NCBI GenBank assembly: GCA_944472135.2
Contig: OX235267.1
Coordinates: forward strand, 17,715,452 to 17,779,451
Direction: 5' to 3'
DNA: 64,000 nt
Origin: Trichobilharzia regenti
Lineage: Eukaryota > Platyhelminthes > Trematoda > Strigeidida > Schistosomatidae
Position 1 is the stretch's first letter. Each line of letters starts with the position of its first letter. Below, piece after piece: positions 21,748-32,625 of this stretch. The notes beneath the pieces are model-generated. The model was not told the DNA's origin. It saw only the letters and a program-made list of their open reading frames with translations, and did no database searches. Position numbers and translations under genes: made by a program.

Positions 21748-22206
21748 TCACAATAGCATGCAATAACTATATACACTCAAGCATTGTAGCCTGAACATCA
21801 CAAAATCCCTACAGATAACTTGTCTAATAACAAATACTTTAAAGATATGAGCCATAAGTGCACGTTCCATATCCTTCATAGCCACAAGTAATTCATTAAG
21901 GATCTCAGAATATCTTAGTGATCTAGAAGTTAATAATTTTTGAGACTGATATAACTTAAGTAACCGGTGTATCAGTTGCAGGAAACAGCTACTAGCTACT
22001 ATACGACAGAAAGCTGATACTAATTTTAAGCAGTCTGACATTTTGGAAGGACCATCTGTACTATTCTTCTTGCCCAAATGCACACTAACATCAACGTAAT
22101 CTGATGTCATGTTATAAACTGAGCCACTACGGTCTCCCGAAATTCCATGTGACAATGTAAATGCCTGAGCAACTTTAACTAGGAACTCCATCGAAACGGA
22201 TATATC
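21748..22206 (-). CDS. Unrecognised ORF abutting the palindrome, probably a truncated gene
   Basis: The minus-strand frame (open to 22239) encodes about 150 residues, partly helical-looking: SMEFLVKVAQAFTLSHG, DCLKLVSAFCRIVASS, FLQLIHRLLKLYQSQK and YSEILNELLVAMKDMERAL. A possible donor follows AHIFK (GTATTTG), so the last codons may be intron. Its 5' end coincides with the start of the inverted repeat at 22207, where the frame runs into repeat sequence, so the true 5' part has been lost or displaced. No family recognised. Confidence 0.4.
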   Translation of the reverse strand, partial: DISVSMEFLVKVAQAFTLSHGISGDRSGSVYNMTSDYVDVSVHLGKKNSTDGPSKMSDCLKLVSAFCRIVASSCFLQLIHRLLKLYQSQKLLTSRSLRYSEILNELLVAMKDMERALMAHIFKVFVIRQVICRDFVMFRLQCLSVYSYCMLL

Positions 22207-22717
22207 CATTGATGATATGATCATGTCACAGGATATCAATACAGCCTATTTTCGTGTGAAGAACAGGCTTTTTTGACAAAATAATTCTCTCAGTACTTGG
22301 AAATCACCTGCAAATGCTATCAGAATCGTTTGTGGGAACCTAAGTTATCATTTAGATGTGCTTTTCACTCTATCTGTGGTTGGACAGGAATTATGGTAAG
22401 TTGAAAGGTTATCTCTAAGTGAATTTCATGTATATTGGCACTGATTGGTGCAGTGTGCTATGGTTTATGTGAATTAAATGTACAAAAATATCTCAACTAT
22501 AATAATATTGTGCCATTGTCTACTTAGCTGACTGATAGGATAACAAACGAAGGTGGTTGTCACGATTATTGCAAGTACAGTGCAGTGGAGAAGGCAATTA
22601 CTCATTTAAGTTTCCTTGTTGTTCCAATAATGCACTAAATCATTACACTGTATGATTACACGCATGAGTCGCGGTGATTATGAGAACTGAATCTATTCAG
22701 CTTCATTATCATATGAT

Positions 22718-22782
22718 AAATTGTAAACAGACAATAGATTCATAATAATATTATTATGAATCTATTGTCTGTTTTACAATTT
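22718..22782. repeat. Short palindrome inside the left arm
   Basis: Perfect inverted symmetry over 22725-22774 around TAATAATATTATTA, extended on both sides after a one-base bulge. It could be two abutting element termini or a hairpin-forming site. Confidence 0.85.
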
Positions 22783-24291
22783 CCACTGACTGTATACTTA
22801 ATGCTGCAATATTTTTGATCACCAATAGTGGAGATGAATTTCCCTGAGATTTCCATTTAGACAAAGCAGTACAGATGCGCTGTGACGATTGCATTTTCTA
22901 GTTTGCATTATATGACATTATTATCCTCATCAACACAACAGGTCTGTGTACTTTACAATAGTTTAAGTGTTTCTCTATGTCGTTAACACTGCGCATAGCT
23001 GTTTGGAGTTCAGGCGTGTTCAGCTTATATTTGATGCCTATAGTCTCCTAAATGTGAAAATGTGATTTCTGTAGGATTCACAAAACCTTGTGGACTAGAC
23101 GTTACTGAGATTGTGGATTAATTTCTAAGTTATACATTTGCAATACTTCATTTCATGTAAAAGTATTCAGCGTGAAGTTGATCTGCAAGTAAGCTTGATG
23201 AGAGAATGACGCCTCAATAGTATGGATGTTCCGGAGATTGTCTTGAAATTTGCGTATAATCCTCAAATACAGGAAAACATATGATGTCTATTTATGCATA
23301 CAGTGTCAACATAAATATCACCTGTAGACTACAGATACATTTATCTGCATGAGATATTACTTAGTGTTAACAGAATCAGTGTATTCATAGTATATGCTAA
23401 TATGTAGAATTATCTCTTGTTAACTTCATGTTATGCTAGTTCTTACATGTACTTTATTTTTTCCAGGTATACGGAGGTTGTCGAATATGAAATCAGCGGA
23501 AATATCATTCGGTCAAACTAACGTTAATACCCTTCATCAGGATTTTCTTTTGTAAATTAACCAAATGTTTAATATACTCTTGATTTGGAATTCCTCTGGA
23601 CTTTTTCAATTGGTTGCTATACTATGTGCTTTTGTAATAAGTGAATTAGGAATAATAAACGCTAAGCTTAGTTAGTGGGGTGGAGATTTACTGTAGTATT
23701 ACGAGACTGTTACTTTAGTCATTAATAGGATTTCGTGTCTGTTTCTACACAATAGTACATCGTAAAAGCTAAGTGGGATTTAGCAAGTTGAATAATAATT
23801 CTGTACTGTTCAATGCACTAAAGTCTCCTTATCTAGACAGTTGCAAGTCTGTATACTGTTAAACGCCAAGTATGTGGTACAAGTAAATGTAGTAACTTAG
23901 GCTTGATAGCTGCTTCACTAATCTGTTAATATGCAGTGACATCATCAGATAGACTGTTCACTTGGCAATGAGCTAAGAAACAGTTTTTATTTATTTCTAA
24001 TATGCTGTTGAATCATAGGATGTTATCTAATATCCATCATTTCTATGATCAACAACTGCGGTATTTCCATATCTACTTTATAGATTATAGGTTTCCAGAC
24101 CGTAGGTGTTACGAATTTCCTGGAATAATTTGAGCGCTGAGTCAGATTGATTCATTATAAATTATTTAAATTAATCCCAGCGTGTTATAGGTATTAAATA
24201 ACCTACACCTGTATGCAACTAATTACCTCCAGTGTTCCCTATTCATTTGGTGTGTGTACGCTAAACAAGTCTGTCATTAATTCTCCCAAAA

Positions 24292-25050
24292 ATGCCAAAC
24301 TTTCTAGTGTTACAAGTGTTAATAAGACCTGCTTCCTTTGTTTCAAATCAAATAACGTATATACGAACTAAGGAAAAGTTACTCTTACTTAATCTCCAAC
24401 CTTCATTTAGAGCCTTTAACGATCCAAAACAGTTCTCCGATAAACACAGTAGACGTACTTTAGGTGCAGCTACAGTCTCGCTTCACAACATTTCCTCCAG
24501 TATAGACAATGGGGCTAAATTCGCGTCATCTTCCTAGATTACACATCTGCTTTCGATTCAGTACCTAGAGATATTCTGTTAGATAAGCTTGCTGAAACCC
24601 AAACTGAGTGTTGGATTGTTAGACGGCTTCATTGTTATTTATCAGGGAGAAAGCAGTACACTGTAGGTCAGGGGGAAGTCGTCCATTACCAATTGCAACT
24701 GATGTCAGCTCATGATTAAATCCTCAAAGCAATTGCATTTTTGTTTGACGAACTCAATGCACGAAAGCAGACGAAAAGAAATTTTTCAAGCACGCTGACG
24801 ATCTAACTATTTCAATGTCTGTTAACTGTCAGCTACACTGTACTAAAATGAAGAGCTCTCTATTAGGAGTCAGAAAATGCTCTTAAACTGAATCCCTCGA
24901 AATGTCAGACTGTTATTTTCAGTTTCCGATGTAAACGAAAGTTAGGTGAAGGTGTTAATTCCTATGACCGTTGCAAAATTGATAACAGTGATATGGAAAT
25001 CAAGTCTGACTTTAAGTATCTCGGACTAATTCATCACAGCGTATTGGCCC
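24292..25050 (+). pseudogene. Non-LTR (Jockey/CR1-like) reverse transcriptase remnant, left arm
   Basis: Broken frames read FRAFNDPKQFSDKHSRRTLG, then FLDYTSAFDSVPRDILLDKL (RT motif A), CYLSGRKQYTV, then after stops LNPSKCQTVIFSFRCKRKL and SDFKYLGLIHHS. These are in the order of a LINE RT palm and thumb. The catalytic ADD motif is not seen. It stops where the G-rich minisatellite starts. Confidence 0.75.
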
Positions 25051-25063
25051 AATCGGACAAATG

Positions 25064-25330
25064 TGGGGACAAAGTAGGGACATTTTGGGGAAAATGGGGA
25101 CAGAATGGGGACAAAATGCGAATAATGGGGACAACATCTGAAAAATGGGGACAAAATGGGGATAATGGGGACAGAATGGGGACAACATTTGAAGAATGGG
25201 GACAAAATGGGGACAATATTTGAAAAGTGGGGACAGAATGGGGATAATGGGGACAACATCTGAAAAATGGGGACAAAATGGGGATAATGGGGATAAAATG
25301 GGGTAATTGTGGGGACTGAATGGTGAATTT
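25064..25330 (+). repeat. G-rich minisatellite, left copy
   Basis: Short units of the type TGGGGACAAAATGGGGATAA repeated with variation. Runs of four G recur every 8-12 bases on the plus strand. Translations of it are repetitive and are not genes. Confidence 0.9.
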
Positions 25331-25620
25331 GTGGGGAGAGAATGGTGAAAATGGGGTAATTGTTTCCCCACAATTACCCATTCTGTCTCCACAATTACCG
25401 CATTCTGTCCGCACAATTTCCCCATTCTGTACTCAGAATTCGCATAGTTCCCCCATTTGGTCACCGCGATTACTCCATTTCGTCCCCAGAAATCGCATTA
25501 TTTCCGTATACTGTCCCCGGAATTTCTCTATTCTTCAATCGAATATTACCACCATAATTTGTCCCCCTTTTTAACGAATATTCCACCGTTAACCTGGTAA
25601 ATTTCCCCCCTATCACTCAT
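25331..25620 (-). repeat. Degenerate minisatellite in inverted orientation
   Basis: The G-rich units turn into C-rich units at about 25360 (GGGGTAATTG then TTTCCCCACAATTACCC), so the left minisatellite block is itself a hairpin. The C-rich units decay toward 25620. It lies just beyond the 3' end of the spliced gene. Confidence 0.8.
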
Positions 25621-25835
25621 TTACTACAGCCTTATATTGATTACGTCAAACAACTCAAAAGTCAAATCAAGGTTTTTTACCGGAAAAAATTATATTTGAT
25701 TTTTTTGAGTTAAAGGAAAACAGTTTACAAGATTTCGGTAAATTAATTCTTTAGGATTAATGAACAGTTTCAGTTGCGATTAATACACACAAGTAGAATG
25801 ATAGCCTTGTTATTCGATATCTCATTGCACTTGTA

Positions 25836-26785
25836 CTAATTGTCCCCATCGTCAAGTAGATCCATTGAAGTGTCCTGAAAAGAAAGAAAAATTATTCATT
25901 AAGATAGTAATCCACACTGGCACTTATACCGACAGTTGACACTGTAATAATGAAATACTTAACGTGTTTATTCAGGTTTGAAATTTTATTTCATTAATGA
26001 GTATAATTAAAATTATTTGTCTATATAATAGAAATACTCACACTTAAAGACCTTAAGTTTCAGTAATTTCTACAGCATGTACTTATTTAAATGGTAACTT
26101 ACAGGAGAGATCCTCTGATCACTTTTCTTATTGTCAACTGCAACCTTTAAAAAATAAAAACACAATTTAGTTAATTGATATTTATAACATGAAAGGGTTT
26201 GTAGTGTATACACTGCAATGCTACTATAGTAGCATTAATTTAACCAAAAACGTTTACTTACTCTTCGCCGGCTCTCCCTTTTGTCTATGCGATCACGTAT
26301 ATCATGGAAGTAGGCCTTTACAGTCTTTTTTAGAATTTTCTTAACGTCGTCATCAGAAATTGTAGCCGAAACGAACTTGCTGACAATGACGGCTAAAAGA
26401 AATAATTAAATAAAGCAAGCTTACACGTTATAACTGCATAAAAGGTGCATTTAGTGAGAGCCAATTTCTTTGGAGTTCCAAATGCTGTAAAACGACTTGA
26501 CAGCTTAGGCTCCATAACATAATTTAGCATCGCTCTCAACGAAGACTCCGGATTGAAAGATAACTTTTCCACCATTTTCATCATCTGAAAGTAAGTAAAG
26601 GTTTATTGTGAACTTACGAATGATTCTTTAAATTTCGGATTTTTAAGTGACGCTGCAGGAGTAATAATATTGAAGGAATGCGTTACCTGGCTATCGGTGA
26701 CATAACAGTTTCCATGATATTTTACTACTTACAATTTTTCAGTAGTCTACGGAGGTAAGTAAAACTTTTCAAATGCTTCCCCATT
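25836..26785 (-). CDS. Spliced gene A in minisatellite-edged element, DUF4806-like
   Basis: Exons read by eye on the minus strand: 26733-~26785, 26618-26652, 26425-26584, 26262-26392, 26103-26144 and 25836-25874. All have GT-AG borders and compatible phases, with introns down to 33 nt. The joined frame stops with TAG at 25836-25838. The protein has SLKNPKFKESFMMKMVEKLS, SLRAMLNYVMEPKLSSRF, then GTPKKLALTKCTFYAVIT and DDDVKKILKKTVKAYFHDIR, followed by a basic RESRRR and an acidic end (DLLDDGDN). The pattern (L.N..F...MV, a helix before a G...K turn, F[YF]..I) matches what I know of DUF4806. The 5' exons are missing: the first visible exon runs into the minisatellite, so the gene is 5'-truncated. 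Function unknown. Confidence 0.55.
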
Positions 26786-26918
26786 CTGTCCCCATTATTC
26801 GCATTTTGTCCCCATTATCCCCATTTTGTCCCCATTTTTCAAATATTGTCCCCATTATTCGCATTTTGTCCCCATTCTGTCCCCATTTTCCCCAAAATGT
26901 CCCTACTTTGTCCCCACA
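26762..26918 (-). repeat. G-rich minisatellite, right copy (inverted)
   Basis: C-rich on the plus strand (CCCCATTATTCGCATTTTGT and similar); the reverse complement of the left minisatellite. The two copies bracket the spliced gene. The first exon visible for the gene overlaps this block. Confidence 0.85.
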
Positions 26919-26929
26919 TTTGTCCGATT

Positions 26930-27688
26930 GGGCCAATACGCTGTGATGAATTAGTCCGAGATACTTAAAGTCAGACTTGATTTCCATATCACTGTTATCA
27001 ATTTTGCAACGGTCATAGGAATTAACACCTTCACCTAACTTTCGTTTACATCGGAAACTGAAAATAACAGTCTGACATTTCGAGGGATTCAGTTTAAGAG
27101 CATTTTCTGACTCCTAATAGAGAGCTCTTCATTTTAGTACAGTGTAGCTGACAGTTAACAGACATTGAAATAGTTAGATCGTCAGCGTGCTTGAAAAATT
27201 TCTTTTCGTCTGCTTTCGTGCATTGAGTTCGTCAAACAAAAATGCAATTGCTTTGAGGATTTAATCATGAGCTGACATCAGTTGCAATTGGTAATGGACG
27301 ACTTCCCCCTGACCTACAGTGTACTGCTTTCTCCCTGATAAATAACAATGAAGCCGTCTAACAATCCAACACTCAGTTTGGGTTTCAGCAAGCTTATCTA
27401 ACAGAATATCTCTAGGTACTGAATCGAAAGCAGATGTGTAATCTAGGAAGATGACGCGAATTTAGCCCCATTGTCTATACTGGAGGAAATGTTGTGAAGC
27501 GAGACTGTAGCTGCACCTAAAGTACGTCTACTGTGTTTATCGGAGAACTGTTTTGGATCGTTAAAGGCTCTAAATGAAGGTTGGAGATTAAGTAAGAGTA
27601 ACTTTTCCTTAGTTCGTATATACGTTATTTGATTTGAAACAAAGGAAGCAGGTCTTATTAACACTTGTAACACTAGAAAGTTTGGCAT
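26930..27688 (-). pseudogene. Non-LTR reverse transcriptase remnant, right arm
   Basis: Inverted copy of 24292-25050 with the same stops and frame breaks, so the damage predates the palindrome. Confidence 0.75.
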
Positions 27689-29197
27689 TTTTGGGAGAAT
27701 TAATGACAGACTTGTTTAGCGTACACACACCAAATGAATAGGGAACACTGGAGGTAATTAGTTGCATACAGGTGTAGGTTATTTAATACCTATAACACGC
27801 TGGGATTAATTTAAATAATTTATAATGAATCAATCTGACTCAGCGCTCAAATTATTCCAGGAAATTCGTAACACCTACGGTCTGGAAACCTATAATCTAT
27901 AAAGTAGATATGGAAATACCGCAGTTGTTGATCATAGAAATGATGGATATTAGATAACATCCTATGATTCAACAGCATATTAGAAATAAATAAAAACTGT
28001 TTCTTAGCTCATTGCCAAGTGAACAGTCTATCTGATGATGTCACTGCATATTAACAGATTAGTGAAGCAGCTATCAAGCCTAAGTTACTACATTTACTTG
28101 TACCACATACTTGGCGTTTAACAGTATACAGACTTGCAACTGTCTAGATAAGGAGACTTTAGTGCATTGAACAGTACAGAATTATTATTCAACTTGCTAA
28201 ATCCCACTTAGCTTTTACGATGTACTATTGTGTAGAAACAGACACGAAATCCTATTAATGACTAAAGTAACAGTCTCGTAATACTACAGTAAATCTCCAC
28301 CCCACTAACTAAGCTTAGCGTTTATTATTCCTAATTCACTTATTACAAAAGCACATAGTATAGCAACCAATTGAAAAAGTCCAGAGGAATTCCAAATCAA
28401 GAGTATATTAAACATTTGGTTAATTTACAAAAGAAAATCCTGATGAAGGGTATTAACGTTAGTTTGACCGAATGATATTTCCGCTGATTTCATATTCGAC
28501 AACCTCCGTATACCTGGAAAAAATAAAGTACATGTAAGAACTAGCATAACATGAAGTTAACAAGAGATAATTCTACATATTAGCATATACTATGAATACA
28601 CTGATTCTGTTAACACTAAGTAATATCTCATGCAGATAAATGTATCTGTAGTCTACAGGTGATATTTATGTTGACACTGTATGCATAAATAGACATCATA
28701 TGTTTTCCTGTATTTGAGGATTATACGCAAATTTCAAGACAATCTCCGGAACATCCATACTATTGAGGCGTCATTCTCTCATCAAGCTTACTTGCAGATC
28801 AACTTCACGCTGAATACTTTTACATGAAATGAAGTATTGCAAATGTATAACTTAGAAATTAATCCACAATCTCAGTAACGTCTAGTCCACAAGGTTTTGT
28901 GAATCCTACAGAAATCACATTTTCACATTTAGGAGACTATAGGCATCAAATATAAGCTGAACACGCCTGAACTCCAAACAGCTATGCGCAGTGTTAACGA
29001 CATAGAGAAACACTTAAACTATTGTAAAGTACACAGACCTGTTGTGTTGATGAGGATAATAATGTCATATAATGCAAACTAGAAAATGCAATCGTCACAG
29101 CGCATCTGTACTGCTTTGTCTAAATGGAAATCTCAGGGAAATTCATCTCCACTATTGGTGATCAAAAATATTGCAGCATTAAGTATACAGTCAGTGG

Positions 29198-29263
29198 AAA
29201 TTGTAAAACAGACAATAGATTCATAATAATATTATTATGAATCTATTGTCTGTTTTACAATTT
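29198..29263. repeat. Perfect 66-bp palindrome inside the right arm
   Basis: Exactly self-complementary around 29230/29231 (AATAATATTATT centre, ends AAATTGTAAAACAGAC and complement). The left-arm copy lacks one A. It is the one clear difference I found between the arms. Confidence 0.85.
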
Positions 29264-29784
29264 ATCATATGATAATGAAGCTGAATAGATTCAGTTCTCA
29301 TAATCACCGCGACTCATGCGTGTAATCATACAGTGTAATGATTTAGTGCATTATTGGAACAACAAGGAAACTTAAATGAGTAATTGCCTTCTCCACTGCA
29401 CTGTACTTGCAATAATCGTGACAACCACCTTCGTTTGTTATCCTATCAGTCAGCTAAGTAGACAATGGCACAATATTATTATAGTTGAGATATTTTTGTA
29501 CATTTAATTCACATAAACCATAGCACACTGCACCAATCAGTGCCAATATACATGAAATTCACTTAGAGATAACCTTTCAACTTACCATAATTCCTGTCCA
29601 ACCACAGATAGAGTGAAAAGCACATCTAAATGATAACTTAGGTTCCCACAAACGATTCTGATAGCATTTGCAGGTGATTTCCAAGTACTGAGAGAATTAT
29701 TTTGTCAAAAAAGCCTGTTCTTCACACGAAAATAGGCTGTATTGATATCCTGTGACATGATCATATCATCAACCCAGTCGGTTA

Positions 29785-30070
29785 ATTCACATGGGCAAAG
29801 TGGGCAAAACGTGGGATAAAAGGATAATTTTGATCGGCAAACACGTGGGCAAAAGATGGTGTAACTGCAACCGATATTACCCATTTTGGCCACATTTTCC
29901 ACTTTTTCCCCGTTTTCCCATATCACTTTTTCCCACTTGACCCACGTTTTTACCCACTTATCCCATGTGCCGGAATAACAAATGTACCCACTTTTTCCCC
30001 GTTTTACTTTTTCCCCGTTTTCCCACCTTTTCAACGAACAAATTGCCCACTTTTTAAACGACCTTTTCAT
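29785..30070. repeat. Diverged minisatellite with inverted units (element B)
   Basis: Units such as CCCACTTTTTCCCCGTTTTC on the plus strand, with opposite-strand units at the left edge (CACATGGGCAAAGTGGGCAA). Same architecture as the block at 25064-25620 but a different unit. It lies next to the 3' end of gene B. Confidence 0.8.
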
Positions 30071-30387
30071 CCACTACTGCTGTTTCCGTAACGAAAAGAA
30101 GCCCTCATTTTTCCTAGGCAAGCGCACGTATCATTAGAATTACTTTGCGTCCTACTAATGGCCTAAGAAATTGCTTAAACACTGTCATCCTTTATAGAAA
30201 CTAATGCAATCGAACTCACCAAAGCTACGAACTTAGCGACTACTGCTTTACGATTCTCTCACTACATTCAAGGGTTATGCTACTGATATAAACGAAGGCC
30301 AATAGAGTGAAGCAATTTTATATTTTATACAGATATCGGATTTATAAAAAAGTAATATTTTGAAAAAATTTAAAATGACTTCATAAA

Positions 30388-31630
30388 TTATTCTGAAGGC
30401 GGCGATTTGCTGGTCCCAGGTTGAATGACTTCAGCAGACATCTGTAATGAAGGAAAGAGAGAATCATTTAAATACGCGTCAATTCCCATTAAGTGCAGAA
30501 AAACTGGTAACACTTTTATTAAAAACTACCTCTTCTAGTGATAAATCCCTTTTCTTCCGAACACGCTGGTCATGGCACCAATTTTTAGTGGCTTTCACAA
30601 TCGCTTCCATTGTTTCCTCCTCGGTGGACCCGAGTTGTAATTGCTTACGAGTGATGACATCTGAATTTTTTAGGTATACAATTTTACTATTTCAAAAAAT
30701 CAACATACCAATTATAAGCTGGAAAAACGTGAAGTCACGGATACCAATCTTATCAGCAGTCCCCTTATAACTCATCAACCTTGCGAGGTTTTTATTTAGG
30801 ACTGTGCTGAGCAACCGGCGCGCTGAGCTGCTTGGGTCATTATGCACCTTGAATGAGAATTGGCACATCTGAAACGAATCAATTAAACAAACTTGGATGG
30901 AATTTCTTACTATTTCCTCGAAATACTTTCTGTTTTTAAGCTTTCGCTCAAAAACTTCCAGCATAGCAAAGGTTTTCACCGATAGCCTGACATCGCTTTC
31001 GCTATCATCAGCTGTGCAACCACTGAAAGTTGCCAACGCGAAGTCAACACGTTTGATTAATTGAGCCTGGGTTTCACATAGTTTTTGAAGACAAACTGTT
31101 AAATAATTACAAGATAAACATAAAACAAGAATGAACCGAACCTGCTACTATATTATCGGAATCCATCCTAGGCCGCTTAACATTACTATCCTTGGGCGAC
31201 CTGAGAAACAATGGCTTTTAAATTCGATATTACTTACGTAATAGGTGTACTTGTAGCAGCCAACATGTGTGAGGAACTCTTCTGCAGTAATCCGAAACTA
31301 CTTCATTGTAATGTAAGGTTGAATATCTGTCATACCTTATATTCTTTTTTGAATCACATGCACTGCTATCGAGGTCTGCGTAATCGGGGTCCTCGAAGAC
31401 ATTGCACTGCTTGTCCATCAGGTCAGATGGGTAGTCGTTGCTTACGAAAACGTCATTTTTTGGCGCTCTATTTATTCAATCAAGTATATAACGATGCTTA
31501 CGTTTTTTGACGCTTTTGCCTGCAAACTACGGTCGACTTGGACGACTGACTGCAATTGGCAGTGCTATATGTTCTTTGAAGGGCCTTGTACTTTGCGAGC
31601 GCCTTCGAAGTCTTCATTGGATGATACTAT
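30388..31630 (-). CDS. Spliced gene B, second DUF4806-like gene
   Basis: Minus-strand exons: 31502-~31630, 31336-31440, 31238-31281, 31142-31200, 30911-31095, 30709-30868, 30530-30660 and 30388-30441, all with GT-AG borders; TAA stop at 30388-30390. The last five join in frame: SPKDSNVKRPRMDSDN, CETQAQLIKRVDFALATFSG, LSVKTFAMLEVFERKLKN, SSSARRLLSTVLNKNLARLM, YKGTADKIGIRDFTFFQLII, TMEAIVKATKNWCHDQRVRK and a short tail MSAEVIQPGTSKSPPSE. The core aligns with gene A without gaps in the helix-turn part, as in DUF4806. The phase between 31336-31440 and 31238-31281 does not fit, and the 5' exon may be frameshifted, so this copy may be decayed. Its 5' end lies in the repeat at 31600-31930. Function unknown; I infer it is carried by a mobile element. 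Confidence 0.55.
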
Positions 31631-31930
31631 GCCGAAAGAAGCAGCTTCTACATGGAGTAAACGATTTGTGTAAATGGCATTACCCTCTAACTATCCTATC
31701 TTACTCATTACACCTATATTTTGATACAGTCCGCCTGAAACACTAATCATTGCAACCCAGATGCTAAAAGTGTGTCGCAGTCAGATCACATGACGCGGAC
31801 ACCAACATAACTAGCCAAAAAATGGGAATTTCCCTCAATCTAGATAACATATAACACAATTTTATTAAAAACTGTTGGCAAAAAAAAATTTCCAAGCGCA
31901 ACTTCAACAGTACGTGATAAATAAGTCCAG
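31600..31930 (-). repeat. Element segment E (5' side of gene B)
   Basis: Shares sequence with 50850-51153, 54933-55240 and 34071-34230, including GTGTCGCAGTCAGATCACAT and GACGCGGACACCAACA on the plus strand, and a coding-looking stretch LLHVEAASFGIVSSNEDFEG on the minus strand. Probably the promoter and first-exon end of the element carrying gene B. Confidence 0.6.
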
Positions 31931-32440
31931 CCATGAAAAAGTATTAATTTACAGTACAATGTGACGATTGTAACTTATAACATAACCGATCGTATCTGTA
32001 ATAATAGCTTTCATTTCTTGAAAACACCCATTTATAAGAAAATATATACTATCATTAATATTATTCTACATTGAGTACAATTCACTCGTGATGTTACGAT
32101 GAAAATGCTGACAAAACTATACAAGTGTATCATTTATTTTATTTATTACCAAATTTGGATATAAATCAAGAATGAGATTCGGTTTTGTACACACCTAAGT
32201 TATATTGGGGAATTGCTTCAAGCCTTATTTTTTCCCAAGTATTTGTAATACATCCAAAACATACTTGAATTTTTTGTTAATGCGAAGACAATATTTCTAT
32301 ATTTCTTGATGTGCTTCATTGAATGACTAGTTATCATATTGTTCCCACAAACCAAAGACTATAGTCTTTGGTTTTATAAAACGTTTTATAAAACGTCATC
32401 AACCATATAATTTAACCGTAAACCAAATTTATGTAATTTA
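31931..32440. other. Noncoding; contains a perfect short palindrome
   Basis: AT-rich. ACCAAAGACTATAGTCTTTG GT near 32351-32372 and TTATAAAACGTTTTATAA just after it are self-complementary. No gene seen. Confidence 0.45.
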
Positions 32441-32625
32441 AATAATACTTATCCATGCCTGTACATTTGGTGTGTCCTACACAGGTGGGAAAAAATATGT
32501 ATTCTATTAAATCATTATTATCAAGTATGATTGCTAATCGTATATGTAATTTATTATATTGATGATGCCTGTAAACTGGCGTCCCTCATGTACAAAATGA
32601 GAATATATTATTATTATTTAATGCT
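32441..32625 (+). mobile_element. Possible 3' end of a non-LTR element
   Basis: Ends GTCCCTCATGTACAAAATGA G then ATATTATTATTATT, resembling a LINE 3' untranslated end with an AT-rich simple tail. No coding part recognised upstream. Confidence 0.35.

Larger units (their letters stand above)
22207..25133 (+). repeat. Left arm of 7.6-kb palindrome
   Basis: Reverse complement of 26846-29772 over its whole length as far as I can read; paired positions sum to 51979, then 51980 after a single-base difference near 22725. From outside in it contains a segment also found at 50391-50835, a perfect short palindrome, unassigned sequence, a non-LTR RT fragment and the start of a G-rich minisatellite. Confidence 0.9.
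26846..29772 (-). repeat. Right arm of 7.6-kb palindrome
   Basis: Inverted copy of 22207-25133. It ends at 29772, where gene B's minisatellite region begins after a few bases. The high identity implies recent origin or ongoing gene conversion. Confidence 0.9.

Noticed and set aside
25012..25464. Long minus-strand ORFs rich in Pro/His/Phe/Ser (CPH, SPF repeats)
   Set aside because: Direct translation of the minisatellite in several frames; repetitive and mutually overlapping, not a gene.
22207..29772. Classic foldback DNA transposon
   Set aside because: The arms include an already damaged LINE fragment and unassigned flank rather than element-specific ends, and no target duplication was found, so I describe it as an inverted duplication.
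29705..30070. 121-codon minus-strand ORF with KW/GE repeats
   Set aside because: Translation of the diverged minisatellite plus repeat flank; no independent coding evidence.
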